Positions 31,762-42,212 of a DNA stretch of 64,000 bases are shown here, piece by piece. Both the position numbers and the translations under genes were made by a program. Source of the DNA: Poronia punctata (taxonomy: Eukaryota > Ascomycota > Sordariomycetes > Xylariales > Xylariaceae); the NCBI GenBank assembly GCA_022579005.1, contig MU401456.1, forward strand, positions 212,607 through 276,606, given 5' to 3'. How positions within the stretch are numbered: the first letter of the stretch is position 1; the number at the start of each line of letters is the position of its first letter. The notes below the pieces were generated by a model. That model had not been told where the DNA came from. It saw only the letters and a program-made list of their open reading frames with translations, and ran no database searches.

Positions 31762-33267
31762 ATGAGCGAACTTCTCGACTATCTCTTACAGCACGACACA
31801 GGCTTTAGACAGTGAGTAGAACCGCTCGACACCAGATATGCTTGTGAAAGCTGCAGTCTTGCTAATCGCAGCATACAATCTAGAGCCCGCCTACCTGCTC
31901 TCTATTCGGATTTTAATCCACAGCGGACCCTCAACCCCGATGGTTACGCTGCCAATGTATCCGCCTGGAAGCGTGCACTATCCAATGCAGCGTTAGCCGG
32001 CAAGACGCCCTCGAAATCACCAAGCCATAATCATCTCACTCTAGAACTCGATGATGCCCTACTCCGCGCCCTCGAAACTAAACAATTCGGCCGTCCCTTG
32101 GCTTTGGGCGCCGTGTTACAAGATGCACTCTCTACTAAAGAGATGATCCCGCTATCCCAATTCTTGAAGGCGACACAGAGCATATACCACAACTCGTGGG
32201 GTGGCATACCATGGGCTGTTGCGGGCTGGGCACTGCGGCAAGTCGGCTTAACGGGCGGGCCCGGGGGTAAGATGCCAAAAGGGAAAGTCGTTGTGGTTCA
32301 GAATCTAGAGACTGTTGGCAAGGCATTTGCGGAAGCATCGGCCGATCGGACGTCGCCTTTTGAGCGGATATTCTCACGGACACACTTCTACAAGACATTC
32401 GAAAGGGACTTATTGCCAGGCCGGAGGTTATCCGAACACGACTTTGAGGTCCTCCTCAAGTTCTTGTCGAGGGATAAAGGCATATTGGTTACAGATGGCC
32501 ACACGATCAAGATCCGAGACCCGTCCGAAACAGATACCATAAGTGAAGAAGACTCGGCCATCGCGTCGCTCAAGGAGCTCATCGAGAACCTCACGCTCCA
32601 GACCGAGGCTCTCAGTCGCCGGATCGACGAGCTCAATGTCGTGGCCCAGGATGCGGTCCGTAGGAAGAACCGCGTGTCTGCCCTCGCGGCGCTCAAATCC
32701 AAAAAGCTAGCCGAGAATAACCTCGCGACGCGCTACACTACCCTGAACCAGCTAGAAGAAGTGGCAACCAAAATCCAACAAGCCGCCGATAATGTGCAGC
32801 TTGTACGTGTCATGGAATCGAGCACCGGAGCACTGCGGAGCCTCAATAAACAAGTTGGCGGCGCCGACAGAGTGGATGCCGTACTAGACAATCTGCGGGA
32901 ACAGATGGGCGAGGTTGATGAGGTCGGCAACCTGATCACAGAGGTGAGATCCGGCACCGCGATCGTGGACGAGGACGAAGTCGACGACGAGCTCGAAGCC
33001 ATGCTCGCAGAGGAGCAGAAGAAGGAAGAGGAAGCGGAGCGCGTCAAGCGGGCGGCGCAGGAAGCGAAAGAGGCCGAGGAGACGAGGAAAAAGCTCGCCG
33101 AGCTCGAGCAACTCGGCCCTACACCGAATACCGTTGGCGAGAAGGAGACCCAGGGTAGTAGGCCACTGACGCCTGTCACAGCGACGGCGCAAGGGCTTAC
33201 TGCAATGCACATTGACGCGCCAGACGATTCTCAGACCAAACAGCCGGAAAGGATTTTAGCGGAATGA
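31762..33267 (+). CDS. CHMP7-like ESCRT-III protein
   Basis: Two exons, 31762-31811 and 31872-33267, separated by a 60-bp intron (GTGAGT, GCTAAT branch, CGCAG), give 481 residues. The first half matches the winged-helix N-terminal region of CHMP7 (WKRALSNAALAGK, LGAVLQDAL, WGGIPWAVAGWAL). From about residue 225 a helical SNF7 domain follows (LIENLTLQTEALSRRIDELN, then RKNRVSALAALKSKKLAENNL). The tail is acidic then Lys/Glu-rich coiled coil. CHMP7 (yeast Chm7, fission yeast Cmp7) is recruited by LEM-domain inner nuclear membrane proteins to seal the nuclear envelope and police nuclear pore assembly. The tail-to-tail spacing to rad18 is 212 bp. Confidence 0.88.
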
Positions 33268-33479
33268 AGGAGTTAATGAATTACATATTGCGTCGGAAGA
33301 CACGGTTTAAGGGCAGGATCACACTGGTTGCATCATGACATGAGTTTATATACACACACATAATACATATGTATACAACACGAACACCAGCCCCTGTCTG
33401 TACATTGTGTGTGCATGTACGTACTGTTCACTCATGCCCATCAGATAATTAATTAAATTTACTCCTTCCCGTCGTGGGC

Positions 33480-34862
33480 TTATATAGGTACCGAATCGTC
33501 TTCTATCGTTAATGGCGTGCTAGCCCTCCCGCGATCAACGAACATCTTCTCTGGCTGCAGTTCAGAAGCCCCGACCATGGATATTCCCTGAACGTCGGGT
33601 TCCGGTTCATCACCCAGTACCCCGTCTTCTCCCTTTTCACTCGCCTGCTTCCCGGGCTCCTCCTCTTTCTCTTCCTCACTCCTATGAGCCTGTGACCGCG
33701 TCCGCCTGGCACTAGCAATGAGATCACGAAACGAGGCATCATGTTTAGTAGACCAAGCCTCGCCATCGAAATCCTTATCGCGAATCTGCGCACCACTTCC
33801 ACTTCCGACTGTCCCTCTCGAGGAGGAGGGAAAAGCGGCGGCAGCACCACCAGCCCGCGCCCCAAAAGTCCGTTCCCATGCATCGAGATCTTGTAAGAGT
33901 TCAGCAGTCCTCTTCGGTCTCTGCGAATCGCAGTTGGCGTTCCAGAGCATGGTCCATTCGCGATGACGGCGTTCGAGCAGAGGCCGAGAGCCGGTCGTAG
34001 GGAGGCCGAGGTCGGAGAGTACTTTTCGGAGATGTGCATCGCGGAACATGGAGTAGTTTAGGGCGGGGAGACGGTCTAGCGGTTGTTGGGGCTTGGTGGA
34101 GCCGAATTTTTTGGATGGCGAAGCTGTGGGCGCGAAGGCGCTTGTTATCGTGGGCTTGGAAGCGCGAGCGTTGGAGTTTGATTTTGGGGTTGAGGTCGAG
34201 GTCGAGGTCGAGGTTGAGTTTGTGTTGGGGACCCCCGGACATGATGTTTCGATGTGGCGGTCCACGAGCTGTTCTTTCATGCGCCTCCAACAGATCGGAC
34301 ATGCTACTAGGCCGTCGTTGGGTTCCGGCTCAAATAACGCGGGTTCCGGCTCTGGGTCGGGAATGTGTGCTTCTTGCCGAGCCATCGTGGCCGTAGCTTC
34401 TATGGCTCTTGTTTTGCTCAGACGGGCGGATGTCCGTAATCTCTTACTGCTCGGGGTCCTGTTGTCTTCCTTCCCCCCTTGCTCTTCCTCTTCTTCTTCT
34501 TCATCTTCCTCGAATTTTCGTTTTGGTGTGGCCAACCTTGTCGGCGGTGGTTTTTGTGCATATTCGAGGATGGCAGGCCGGGCCTCCCTGAAAGTGTCGA
34601 CGACTTCCTCCATAGACCAGTTGCTCCGTAATTTGATCTCCTGCTCTGAGGCGCGACAGAGAGGACATTTCCCGTCGTTCGAGAGGGCACGACGAATGCA
34701 TAAAGAGCAGAACGTATGGTTGCAAGAGGTCAGCATCGGTGTTTTGTAAAAGTCCTTGCATATCTGGCAGCGCAGAGCAGCCTCGACGGCCGAGAGGCCG
34801 GATAAGGGTGTGGAAAGCCAGTCTGTCGAATCAGCGACATTGTCGAAGCTATCGTTATGCAT
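33480..34862 (-). CDS. rad18: Postreplication repair E3 ubiquitin ligase Rad18
   Basis: A single exon of 460 residues. Rad18 binds the E2 Rad6 and mono-ubiquitinates PCNA at stalled forks, opening lesion bypass. Visible parts in order: RING finger C3HC4 at residues 32-69 (CQIC...CNHTFCSLC...CPLC), a basic nuclear segment (TPKRKFEE, SSKRLRTSARL) around an acidic Glu run, a UBZ4-type ubiquitin-binding zinc finger (CPIC...H...C) at about 188-208, and a SAP DNA-binding helix pair (about 260-295, MFRDAHLRKVLSDLGLPTTG). This is the standard Rad18 order. A Ser-Thr dipeptide run sits between the zinc finger and SAP. The Neurospora counterpart is uvs-2. It is divergent from pol32, another gene of DNA damage bypass. 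Confidence 0.93.
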   Translation of the reverse strand: MHNDSFDNVADSTDWLSTPLSGLSAVEAALRCQICKDFYKTPMLTSCNHTFCSLCIRRALSNDGKCPLCRASEQEIKLRSNWSMEEVVDTFREARPAILEYAQKPPPTRLATPKRKFEEDEEEEEEEQGGKEDNRTPSSKRLRTSARLSKTRAIEATATMARQEAHIPDPEPEPALFEPEPNDGLVACPICWRRMKEQLVDRHIETSCPGVPNTNSTSTSTSTSTPKSNSNARASKPTITSAFAPTASPSKKFGSTKPQQPLDRLPALNYSMFRDAHLRKVLSDLGLPTTGSRPLLERRHREWTMLWNANCDSQRPKRTAELLQDLDAWERTFGARAGGAAAAFPSSSRGTVGSGSGAQIRDKDFDGEAWSTKHDASFRDLIASARRTRSQAHRSEEEKEEEPGKQASEKGEDGVLGDEPEPDVQGISMVGASELQPEKMFVDRGRASTPLTIEDDSVPI

Positions 34863-35589
34863 GATGGGCGGGGGGGACGGATCGGAGGATTATGTGTTTT
34901 TTTTTCGCTGTTTGGTTTTGTTCCGGGTTCGATATGTGAGCTTTTTGGTTCGGTTCAAGGGCAGCTTTTAAAACACAAAGAAGCCCGAGTATGATTCCTG
35001 TTGGTTTCCGGATGGTCTTTTTGCTCCTGTGGTGAGCGCAGTTATCCAGTTTCTAACTTGGTGAGTAGTAAACAAAAGGTTATTATTATAATTATGAATG
35101 ACCACATCCAAGCATAGTAGGGTACACCATGGTAGACAATATCATGTTCCTTCTGTTATCCGGACATGTACGTTAACAATGTGGTGTCGGGGTAATCAGA
35201 GTGAAATGCGCGACTGCCTACACTAGTCCGGATCAGAATGGTTAATTGAGAGATCGATAAACGACATGGTTGGTAGCAGAGAGACGTCCAGGCCACGGCA
35301 CCTCTGTACCATTTACAAGCAGTTCTGCGGCAAGAGTACTTGCATATCCGTCGTACTTTGTGTATAGGGTACCTTTTACCAAGGGCCCACCACTTAACGC
35401 GTCTATTAAACGCGCCCTACTACAGCAGCGTTAGCGTCTAGGATGAGGTACGTAACTATTCTGTACATTTCTCTCAACACACAGTAAACAGTTGTTGCCA
35501 ATAGCAACTTGTACCTCGACAATGCGAAGCTCAACTTGATTATCCCAGAATTTCCTCGCACCCATTCATTACGGACCGTTCCTGGCAAA
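34863..35589. promoter_or_regulatory. Bidirectional promoter of rad18 and pol32
   Basis: 727 bp separate the two start codons. A pair of MluI-cell-cycle-box cores lies at 35397-35402 (ACGCGT) and 35410-35415 (ACGCGC), about 190 bp before the pol32 ATG. ACGCGT occurs elsewhere in the window, so only the close pairing is suggestive. Confidence 0.5.
35397..35415 (+). promoter_or_regulatory. Paired MCB-like ACGCG cores
   Basis: ACGCGT and ACGCGC eight bases apart. In yeasts, MBF binds this core in promoters of S-phase genes, including DNA polymerase subunits. Function here is inferred. Confidence 0.4.
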
Positions 35590-37141
35590 ATGGAGGAGTA
35601 TAGGCAATACCTGGCTCAGAAGATCCTGACCGAGGATCAGGTGGTAAGTTTTTGTGTCCCCAACCCAACAAGGGCAAATCATCATTCACAGCAAAATCTA
35701 ACATGGTTGTATAAAAGGTCACTTATCGTCTTTTAAGCAGAGCTCTCAAAGTTCATGTGAACACGGCAAAGGAGATGCTCTATGACTTCCATCAATGGCA
35801 GAATGCAAAACGCCCCGGCACCATGCATGCTACCTACCTCCTATACGGCACAAAAAGTGAACCGCAGGGGGAAAAGGATGATGAAGACGTCAAAATGACC
35901 GATTCTCAAACGTCAGATGAAGCCGACTCTTCTTCATATTCTGACACAGTGCCAAATTATACACTCTCTTTGGTTCGAGAAGAGGATCTCCAAGGTATAA
36001 ACTGATTCCCCAAAAGTTGACCCCCAAGGTCAAAAATCCAGCTAACAGAAAATCTGCTTGAAAAGAGGAGTTAAAATCATACAGCCAAGTCACGTCTATT
36101 CACGTCTACAGTTTAGCACCTCATCCCCTCAAGGACCTGCAGCTCTTAGCCGACACGGCAAGACAGGTTCTCAAGCTGTCCCAGGAAGACACCACGCCTA
36201 ATCCCGCCAAGGTATACGGCACCATTGTCAGTCCCAATGTGCGTAGGCGCGAGCGTAAAGCCGTGGCTGGCGTCGTACCCGCAGTGAAGGCGCCTGCGCA
36301 GGAGCCAAAACAAGAACAGAAGAAGCCTGTAGTTAAGCAAGAGGCCAAGCATGCGCCTGTCTCGCAGGCAACTGTCAAGAAAGAGGAGTCGAAGCCAACC
36401 AGTTCCAAGGCATCTGCGTCTGCGTCTGCGTCTGCACCTGTGAAAAAGTCGGCCGCTGCTGCTGCTACTGCTGCTGCTTCTTTGAAGCGTCAGGGTTCCT
36501 CAGGCATTGGCGAAATGTTTGCCAAACAAGCTGCAAAGCCCAAGAAACCAGCAGCAGCAGTCAAGAAGAGCGAGTCCCCCGCGCCTGATGCCACTGCCTT
36601 GTCAGATGATGGAGAGGACGACACAGAGGAGCCCATGCCCGACGTCAAGCAAGAGGAAAGTAGCGCGACACGCCAGGCCCGTCGAGCTCGCCAGGCCGAG
36701 CTGCAGCGCATGATGGAGGAGAGTGACGAGGAGGAGGAGGCGGGGGAGGAGGAAGAGGAGGATAAAGCCGAAGAAGCCGAAGCCGAAGCTGATGCGATGG
36801 AGGTAGACCAAGAGCAAGAGGAGCCGTCCAAAGTCAAGGAAGAGGAGAAGGAGCAAGAGGAGCCAGCGGAAGTCGTCTCGAGCACGGGCGACGGCCGGCG
36901 AAGAGGAAGACGTCGCGTCATGCGCAAGAAGCAGATCATGGACGAGAAGGGATACCTCGTCACGATCCAGGAACCTGGCTGGGAGTCTTTCTCGGAAGAT
37001 GAGGCGCCCCCGCCCCCGCCCACCAAAGCCAAGCAACAGAAACAAGCACCTGCGAAGACGGAATCGGCTGCCAAGGGGAAGAAGGGTGCTAGTAATAAAG
37101 CTGGACAGGGCAACATTATGTCTTTTTTCTCCAAGAAATGA
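35590..37141 (+). CDS. pol32: DNA polymerase delta subunit Pol32/Cdc27
   Basis: Three exons, 35590-35643, 35718-35994, 36066-37141 (introns of 74 and 71 bp, both with CTAAC branches), give 468 residues. The N-terminus MEEYRQYLAQKILTEDQVV plus VTYRLLSRALKVHVNTAKEML matches the winged-helix domain of Cdc27/POLD3, which binds the polymerase B-subunit. The rest is a long disordered Lys/Glu/Ala-rich tail. The extreme C-terminus QGNIMSFFSKK is a PCNA-interacting PIP box (Q-x2-M-x2-F-F). The protein supports polymerase delta processivity, break-induced replication and, as a shared subunit, polymerase zeta lesion bypass. It is divergent from rad18. Confidence 0.92.
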
Positions 37142-38102
37142 GAGAGATGGATGGATGGATGGATTCATACATGAACCATCACTCTCTGCTCTGCATTATC
37201 TCTCTAGCTTAGGGCCAAAGACAAGGTTGAGCATAGCGAAAGGGGGCCAAGGCCAGATGGTGGAGGCAAAACAAATCATAATAAAACCGACATATGCTCT
37301 CAAATCGCCTTGTATATCTTTATTCCCCACTGCCAGTCGCTATACGGCTTCAATACCTAACGTCTCCATTCTCGCCACAAATATATCTCACTCCAATTTA
37401 AAAGGGGCAACGCGACATCGACCATTCCAACAGAATCATCCGTAACATTATTCACCCAATTCTACTCTCAACTTGTGTCTTTAGTGACGCAGATCCGTGC
37501 TAGACCTACGCGTCGGAGAAAGGCGCGGATGACTATTCGTACACTCCATGTGCCTGATACGAGTCACGGGATCAGGTCTTCGACATGATATGTGTAGGAG
37601 TTTGCATGAATACAAATATGGGAGGGCATTCAAGAGGCGAGTCCACATCCAATATCAGAAATAATTAGGCGACACAAGCGGGGAATACATGCGATACGTT
37701 AAATGAATGGTATCACAGTATTTGGAGTACGTTGCTTCATGTCTTGCTTATTCCCGACCCTCGGATGAGAGCCCTCGGGAGAGGGACGAGTGGGTGGAAC
37801 GCGGTATACGCCGATAGGGAGAGCGTGGGGGCCATGATAACCTCCAGACCGGTACCTTAATCCGCGGCCAAGCCCCGATCTTCACGCGGAGAATAAGATA
37901 GGACGTTAATGCTGCTTGTTCGGTTTTGGGAGACGTCTGATTTGGAGTGATAGCCTACCGGGAATACTGGCGTGATGGGCATCGAAGCAAAGAAATACGA
38001 ACGTTTAAGCAGACCCGTAGTCTATCATGCTTTACACAATAGGGCCAGTCGATTTGCCTAGAACTGATTGATATCGTCAGGTCACCCAGACGGGCCTTCG
38101 TG
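37142..38102. other. Convergent 3' spacer, pol32 to TTC1-like gene
   Basis: 960 bp with an ATGG microsatellite at 37147-37164. No supported gene. Confidence 0.6.
37147..37164 (+). repeat. ATGG microsatellite
   Basis: Four and a half ATGG units directly after the pol32 stop. Confidence 0.8.
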
Positions 38103-39155
38103 TCACTGGTTTTGATTGAAGCTCATGCTATAACCACCCGTCTTTTCATCCTTGACCATCTTAAAATTCTCAGTACTGAGGCCAAAAGGCCGTAATATGC
38201 CGTTGCCAAGCTTATTCGTGCAAGTTAGCCAGAGACATTCCACTTGCCAGAACGCATTCATCTACTAGAAAAGAAACAATATCAAGGACCACTCACATTC
38301 TTCAGTTTTCCCCACATCTCCGCCATCTCCTTCTCTTGGGCCTCCTTGACCCTAGGAGGCAGAGCGCGTAGTTGGGACCGTACAATCTTCTCATCTGCTG
38401 CCGATAGGTTCGTCATAGTGGCGAGCGTCTTATAGTCTTCCTCGGCACCGGATAGATTCGACCAACCGCCAAGCTCACTCCTCGCCCGCGCTCGACGCAT
38501 CAGAGCCTTGGCCCTTATCCTCATTATATCATCGCGTCGTTTCTGAGCTGCCGTAGCTCGTGAATCCACAATGGCCGGCGCGCTCTTCTGTGCACCTTCG
38601 CTAACGATTTCCTCTTCTGCCTCGTCTTCGTCTCCTGGCGCGGGCTCGCTCGCTTTTTCCGTCTCAGTCTTGGTGTTTATCCCCCCCTCGGTCTTTTCAC
38701 ACCGACTTAGGCCTTCTAAGGATTCTGTCGCGCTCTTGATGGCTTCGGCGTACTGCTCTAACTTCAGGTGGCAAGCTGCGATATTAGACCTTATAACGGC
38801 CAGCTCGTAGTCTAGGTAGTGAGGACAGATGTGGGCGGCTTCTTCGTATTTCTCGATGGCACTCTCGTGTTTGGAGGACGAGAATAACTCGTTCGCTTCG
38901 GATTTCTTTTCGTTGGACTCGCTTAACAGACTCTGCAGAGCGATTTCCCGTCATTAGTATGAATATAAAAGAAACACGGGCCGAAATTTTGAAAGATATC
39001 AGGAAGTTCCTTATACGTGCCGCTTCTTCTTCTGGCGAGAACCTTGGCCGTGACACTAGCTCCTCGTCGTCCTCGCCCGTTATGTCCTCGTTTGGGCCAT
39101 TTTCTTCTTTAGATTTCTGTCTCTCTTTCTCCTTGGGATTAGGTGGCTGCGACAT
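38103..39155 (-). CDS. TTC1-like tetratricopeptide protein
   Basis: Minus strand: exon 1 39155-about 39021, exon 2 38932-38297, exon 3 38210-38103. It resembles TTC1/TPR1, a TPR adaptor that binds Hsp70/Hsp90 tails. TPR helices run from SEANELFSSSKHESAIEKYEEA through YELAVIRSNIAACHLKL to MRRARARSELG; the C-terminal LGNGILRPFGLSTENFKMV block is diagnostic of the TTC1 family. Exons 2 and 3 join cleanly (GTGAGT, GGCTAAC branch). Exon 1 to exon 2 does not: the only GT donor (intron from 39016) leaves phase 1, whereas exon 2 needs phase 0. A GC donor (intron from 39020) would fix phase and give 292 residues; a 1-base assembly error is the alternative. Confidence 0.8.
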
Positions 39156-39677
39156 TATATTATTTAAACAAGACTCTAGATGTGGTGTTTAACCATCTAT
39201 GTTATGGCTGCGAACTCGATTATGTTCTACTCCGAAAAAGAAGATGATGAAATGAAGCTCCGAACACATGAAAGCAATGCGGTACCTACAGTACCTATGT
39301 CATGCTTACTGCTTTGAGGTAGCTGGAAGCGATTAGCGGGGTATATCAGGCACTAGCCCGCGGACCCGCTAGGGTATTGGTGCTGGTGCAGGTGCCTGTT
39401 GTTCTTTGGCGGAGCCTGCCGTGCCTGCCCCTGGATCGGCCTAACCTAGGCACCTAGTCGACATGATCGTCGCGGGGTTCGCGTTACTAACAGTGGGGCA
39501 AACGTCGGACCCCTCCATCAAATTCCGGCCCTGAAAAGTGGCAAGGGTGCAAATTCACTATGAAATTTCCAAGAGAACGTCACTGCCCCTGAAAGTTCGA
39601 AAGACGTATCTATTCTGCGAAGTTTCCTGAACCAGATTGCACTTCGGCAGAAACTTTGCATTACTTGGCCTTGCACA
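39156..39677. promoter_or_regulatory. Bidirectional promoter of TTC1-like and HAD phosphatase genes
   Basis: 522 bp between divergent starts, containing a perfect three-unit heat-shock element at 39619-39631 and a near match (GAAAGTTCGAAAG) around 39592-39604. Confidence 0.5.
39619..39631 (+). promoter_or_regulatory. Heat-shock element
   Basis: GAAGTTTCCTGAA matches nGAAnnTTCnnGAAn exactly. HSF1 trimers bind this array in fungi. It is 47 bp before the HAD ATG and 464 bp before the TTC1-like ATG, so it could serve either gene. Confidence 0.5.
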
Positions 39678-40703
39678 ATGGCTCCTCGAACTGAGTAAGT
39701 ATCTTCTTGGTTTTCAAGTCTATGGAGTTCAATGGGGTATGCGAATGCGTTGCAGAGTGATGGAATAGTCTAATGCAATGTGCTTACTTGCTTTAGTTTC
39801 CCCCCTGTGCGGGCATGTCTCTTCGACATGGATGGTCTACTGCTTGACACCGAGGACATTTACACTTTATGTATCAACATTATACTCGAGAAATACGGCC
39901 GGACCAATCTTCCGTGGTCGCTCAAGGCGCGGTTGCAAGGGCGGCCCGGTCCCGAGGCGAACGCCCTTTTCCACGATTGGGCTAAGCTCCCCATCCCAGA
40001 CGAGGAGTATCTGGCCCAATTTTCTGCCCTGCAACAGAAGCACTTCCTAGACGCAAAGCCCTTGCCCGGAGTTGAGAAGCTCTTGGCCAACCTCGGGCGG
40101 ACTAGATGGTTCGAGAAGGCAAAATCCAAGGTTGAAGGGCAACAGCAAGGCCACCGGGTGCACATTGCGCTAGCTACCAGCAGTACCTCGACCAACTTCG
40201 CCGTCAAGACGAAGAACTGGACCGAGCTTTTCGCCGTCTTCGAGTCCCATCGCCGCGTCCTCGGCGATGACCCGCGCGTCCAACCTGGACGCGGAAAGCC
40301 TATGCCGGATATCTATCTTGTCGCGCTTAAGACGATCAACGATAGCCTGCCTGAAGGGGAGAAAACCATCACGCCAGAGGAGTGTCTGGTATTTGAAGAC
40401 AGCGTGCCCGGCGTTGAAGCCGGACGGAGGGCCGGCATGCGTGTTGTATGGGCGCCACACCCGATGCTCAAGAAAGAATACGAAGGCCGCGAGAAGGATA
40501 TATTAGCAGGGCGCATGGGCGAGGCAGGCGCCGTCGATCTACACCAGCTCGGAGAACATGATGATGGCTGGGCCGACTATCTCCCGGAACTTACAAATTT
40601 CCCGTACGAAAAATACGGTATCGTAGTACCGCCAGCCGAGGTAGAGCTGGAACCTTCAATGAGCGGAGATATCAGCGAAGATATCGTGGCGCAAACCTCT
40701 TAG
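39678..40703 (+). CDS. HAD-like phosphatase (HDHD1/pseudouridine-5'-phosphatase group)
   Basis: Two exons, 39678-39694 and 39797-40703, give 307 residues. The first exon is only 17 bp; it is supported by the GTAAGT donor, GTCTAAT branch and TTTAG acceptor and by a natural N-terminus MAPRTDFPPVRACLFDMDG. Motif I is DMDGLLLDTED (Asp nucleophile and acid), motif II LATSSTST, motif III the lysine of GKPMPDIYLVA, and motif IV VFEDSVPGVEAG, with a helical C1 cap between I and II. Members of this group (human PUDP, yeast Gpp/Dog-like enzymes) remove phosphate from small sugar or nucleoside phosphates. Substrate cannot be assigned. The last 70 residues are an extra tail. It converges on asa1 with 122 bp between stops. 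Confidence 0.88.
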
Positions 40704-40826
40704 ATCTCCTGTTAGACGCAGCTTGCGTTCTTCGTTTCGAAGTCGCCTGCGGTACACGCAAACGATAAAGATGTCCCATCAACAGGCAGCAACGTAGAAT
40801 GTTGATACCGGTAGTTGTTTCTCACA

Positions 40827-42212
40827 TCAGTATATATCCCATAGACTTATTTTACCGTCCTTGCTACCGGCGGCTAACCAATGGGTTTCCTTTGCCCTTC
40901 TAAGCCGCCTCTCTTTGACATTAACCTCTCTGACGATGGTCGTCGTTGCCGTCTCTTTAGGTGTGAGTGCGGTGACACTGGGGGTTGCCTCTGCTTTTTC
41001 TTGACTTGTGCCCTTTGTGGTCGTGCCTTGGGACTCTGGAGAGGCGCCAATACGGCCGTCATCAGCCAGTATAGCAAAAGCAGCAGCATAACAACCGGAA
41101 TCGTGCCATTTTAATACTGCTAGCTCTGACATGGCCCCAGCCGAGTACACTCGGACTTTAGTGTCCCAACCCGCTGTGGCGAAGATACGTCCGTCTGATC
41201 GGATACGTAAACTCTGTTGTCCTGAGTGGCCCGTCTTCATCGTCTTCAGAGGGGTCGTCTCAACAGTTGTTTCACCCGAGTTCGCCAATTCTGCCGAATG
41301 CGTCCTGGGTATGGGGTGCTTAGCAATCTTAGCATCAGCTCCGGACGTAAGAAAATATTCTCTATCCGGAGCCACTCCAAGGGACAAAATCGGCTGGCTG
41401 TGAGTCTGATTCCTATAAAGAGTATCCCAGATCCCCTGGTCGCTCCGACGCGCAACGATGGCCAATCCATTTTCGTAGCCGGCTATGAGGAACAGGGACC
41501 CCTCAAGCCAGAAAAGGGACAGCGTCATCACCATCCCCTTTTTCTCCGACTTACCCCCTAAATGTATAGTGCTTAAACGTTTTTGGTCGGGCAAATGGAA
41601 AATATCGACCTGTGGCTAAAGTTAGAATGCTACTCAACTCTCAAGAGTCCAGCGTAGTAAATTTGGGCTGGACTTACAGCCTCTGTTTCTAGTGTATTGG
41701 GGACCGCGATTAGCAATCCATTATGGCCTTCTTCTAACCCCGTCTCTGCACTTAATGGACACGTCGTGAAGGCGCAGAAGTTCATCGTATTAATTTCCAA
41801 AATATGTAGAATCCATGGCTGGGGCCGCTCAGGTGCAGTCTCGTCCAGAGGGAGAGACGTGCTCAGCGTAGCTTCATCGGCAGCAGTGATCTTCCAGACT
41901 ATCAGACGATTATCTCTTCCCTCTCTAAACATCTGTTAACATCCCCGACTAGCAATAATCATCGGGCTTGGGAAAAGGCAAGACCCACGTTATTAGCCTG
42001 TCATGACCCCAATCTGCAATACCTAGTATAGCATTAGTATGGGCACGCCAAACGGCGCGCGGTCTCATGATAGTGAGGTCCCATAACACGACGAATCCAT
42101 CTGCGTCACCGGAGGCGAGGCGTTGGTTGTGCCAAATGAAGGTGGTGACGTGCACCTGAGAACGGTGGCCGCGAAGTACAGATTTGGGATGCGCGGCTGG
42201 CTGTTGGGACAT
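40827..42212 (-). CDS. asa1: ASTRA-associated WD40 protein Asa1
   Basis: Three exons on the minus strand, 42212-41989, 41924-41678, 41609-40827, give 417 residues in phase. The protein is a WD40 propeller: '[35 protein letters not shown]' type repeat at the N-terminus, then [10 protein letters not shown], a middle block [13 protein letters not shown], and closing repeats [22 protein letters not shown] and [18 protein letters not shown]. This arrangement fits Asa1 (GNB1L-like), a subunit of the ASTRA/TTT chaperone system for PIKK kinases and chromatin. Intron 1 is 64 bp and uses the second AG (TTTAG) to keep phase. The Ser/Thr/Lys-rich insert near residues 345-385 between the last two repeats is probably a loop. 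Confidence 0.85.

Noticed and set aside
35397..35402. A single ACGCGT as proof of cell-cycle control
   Set aside because: The hexamer also occurs in unrelated places (for example near 11654, 13652, 37509, 52025 and 59146), so only the close pair is offered as a hint.
36490..37168. Ser-rich and Leu-rich minus-strand ORFs in pol32
   Set aside because: Antisense readings of the Glu/Lys-rich tail.
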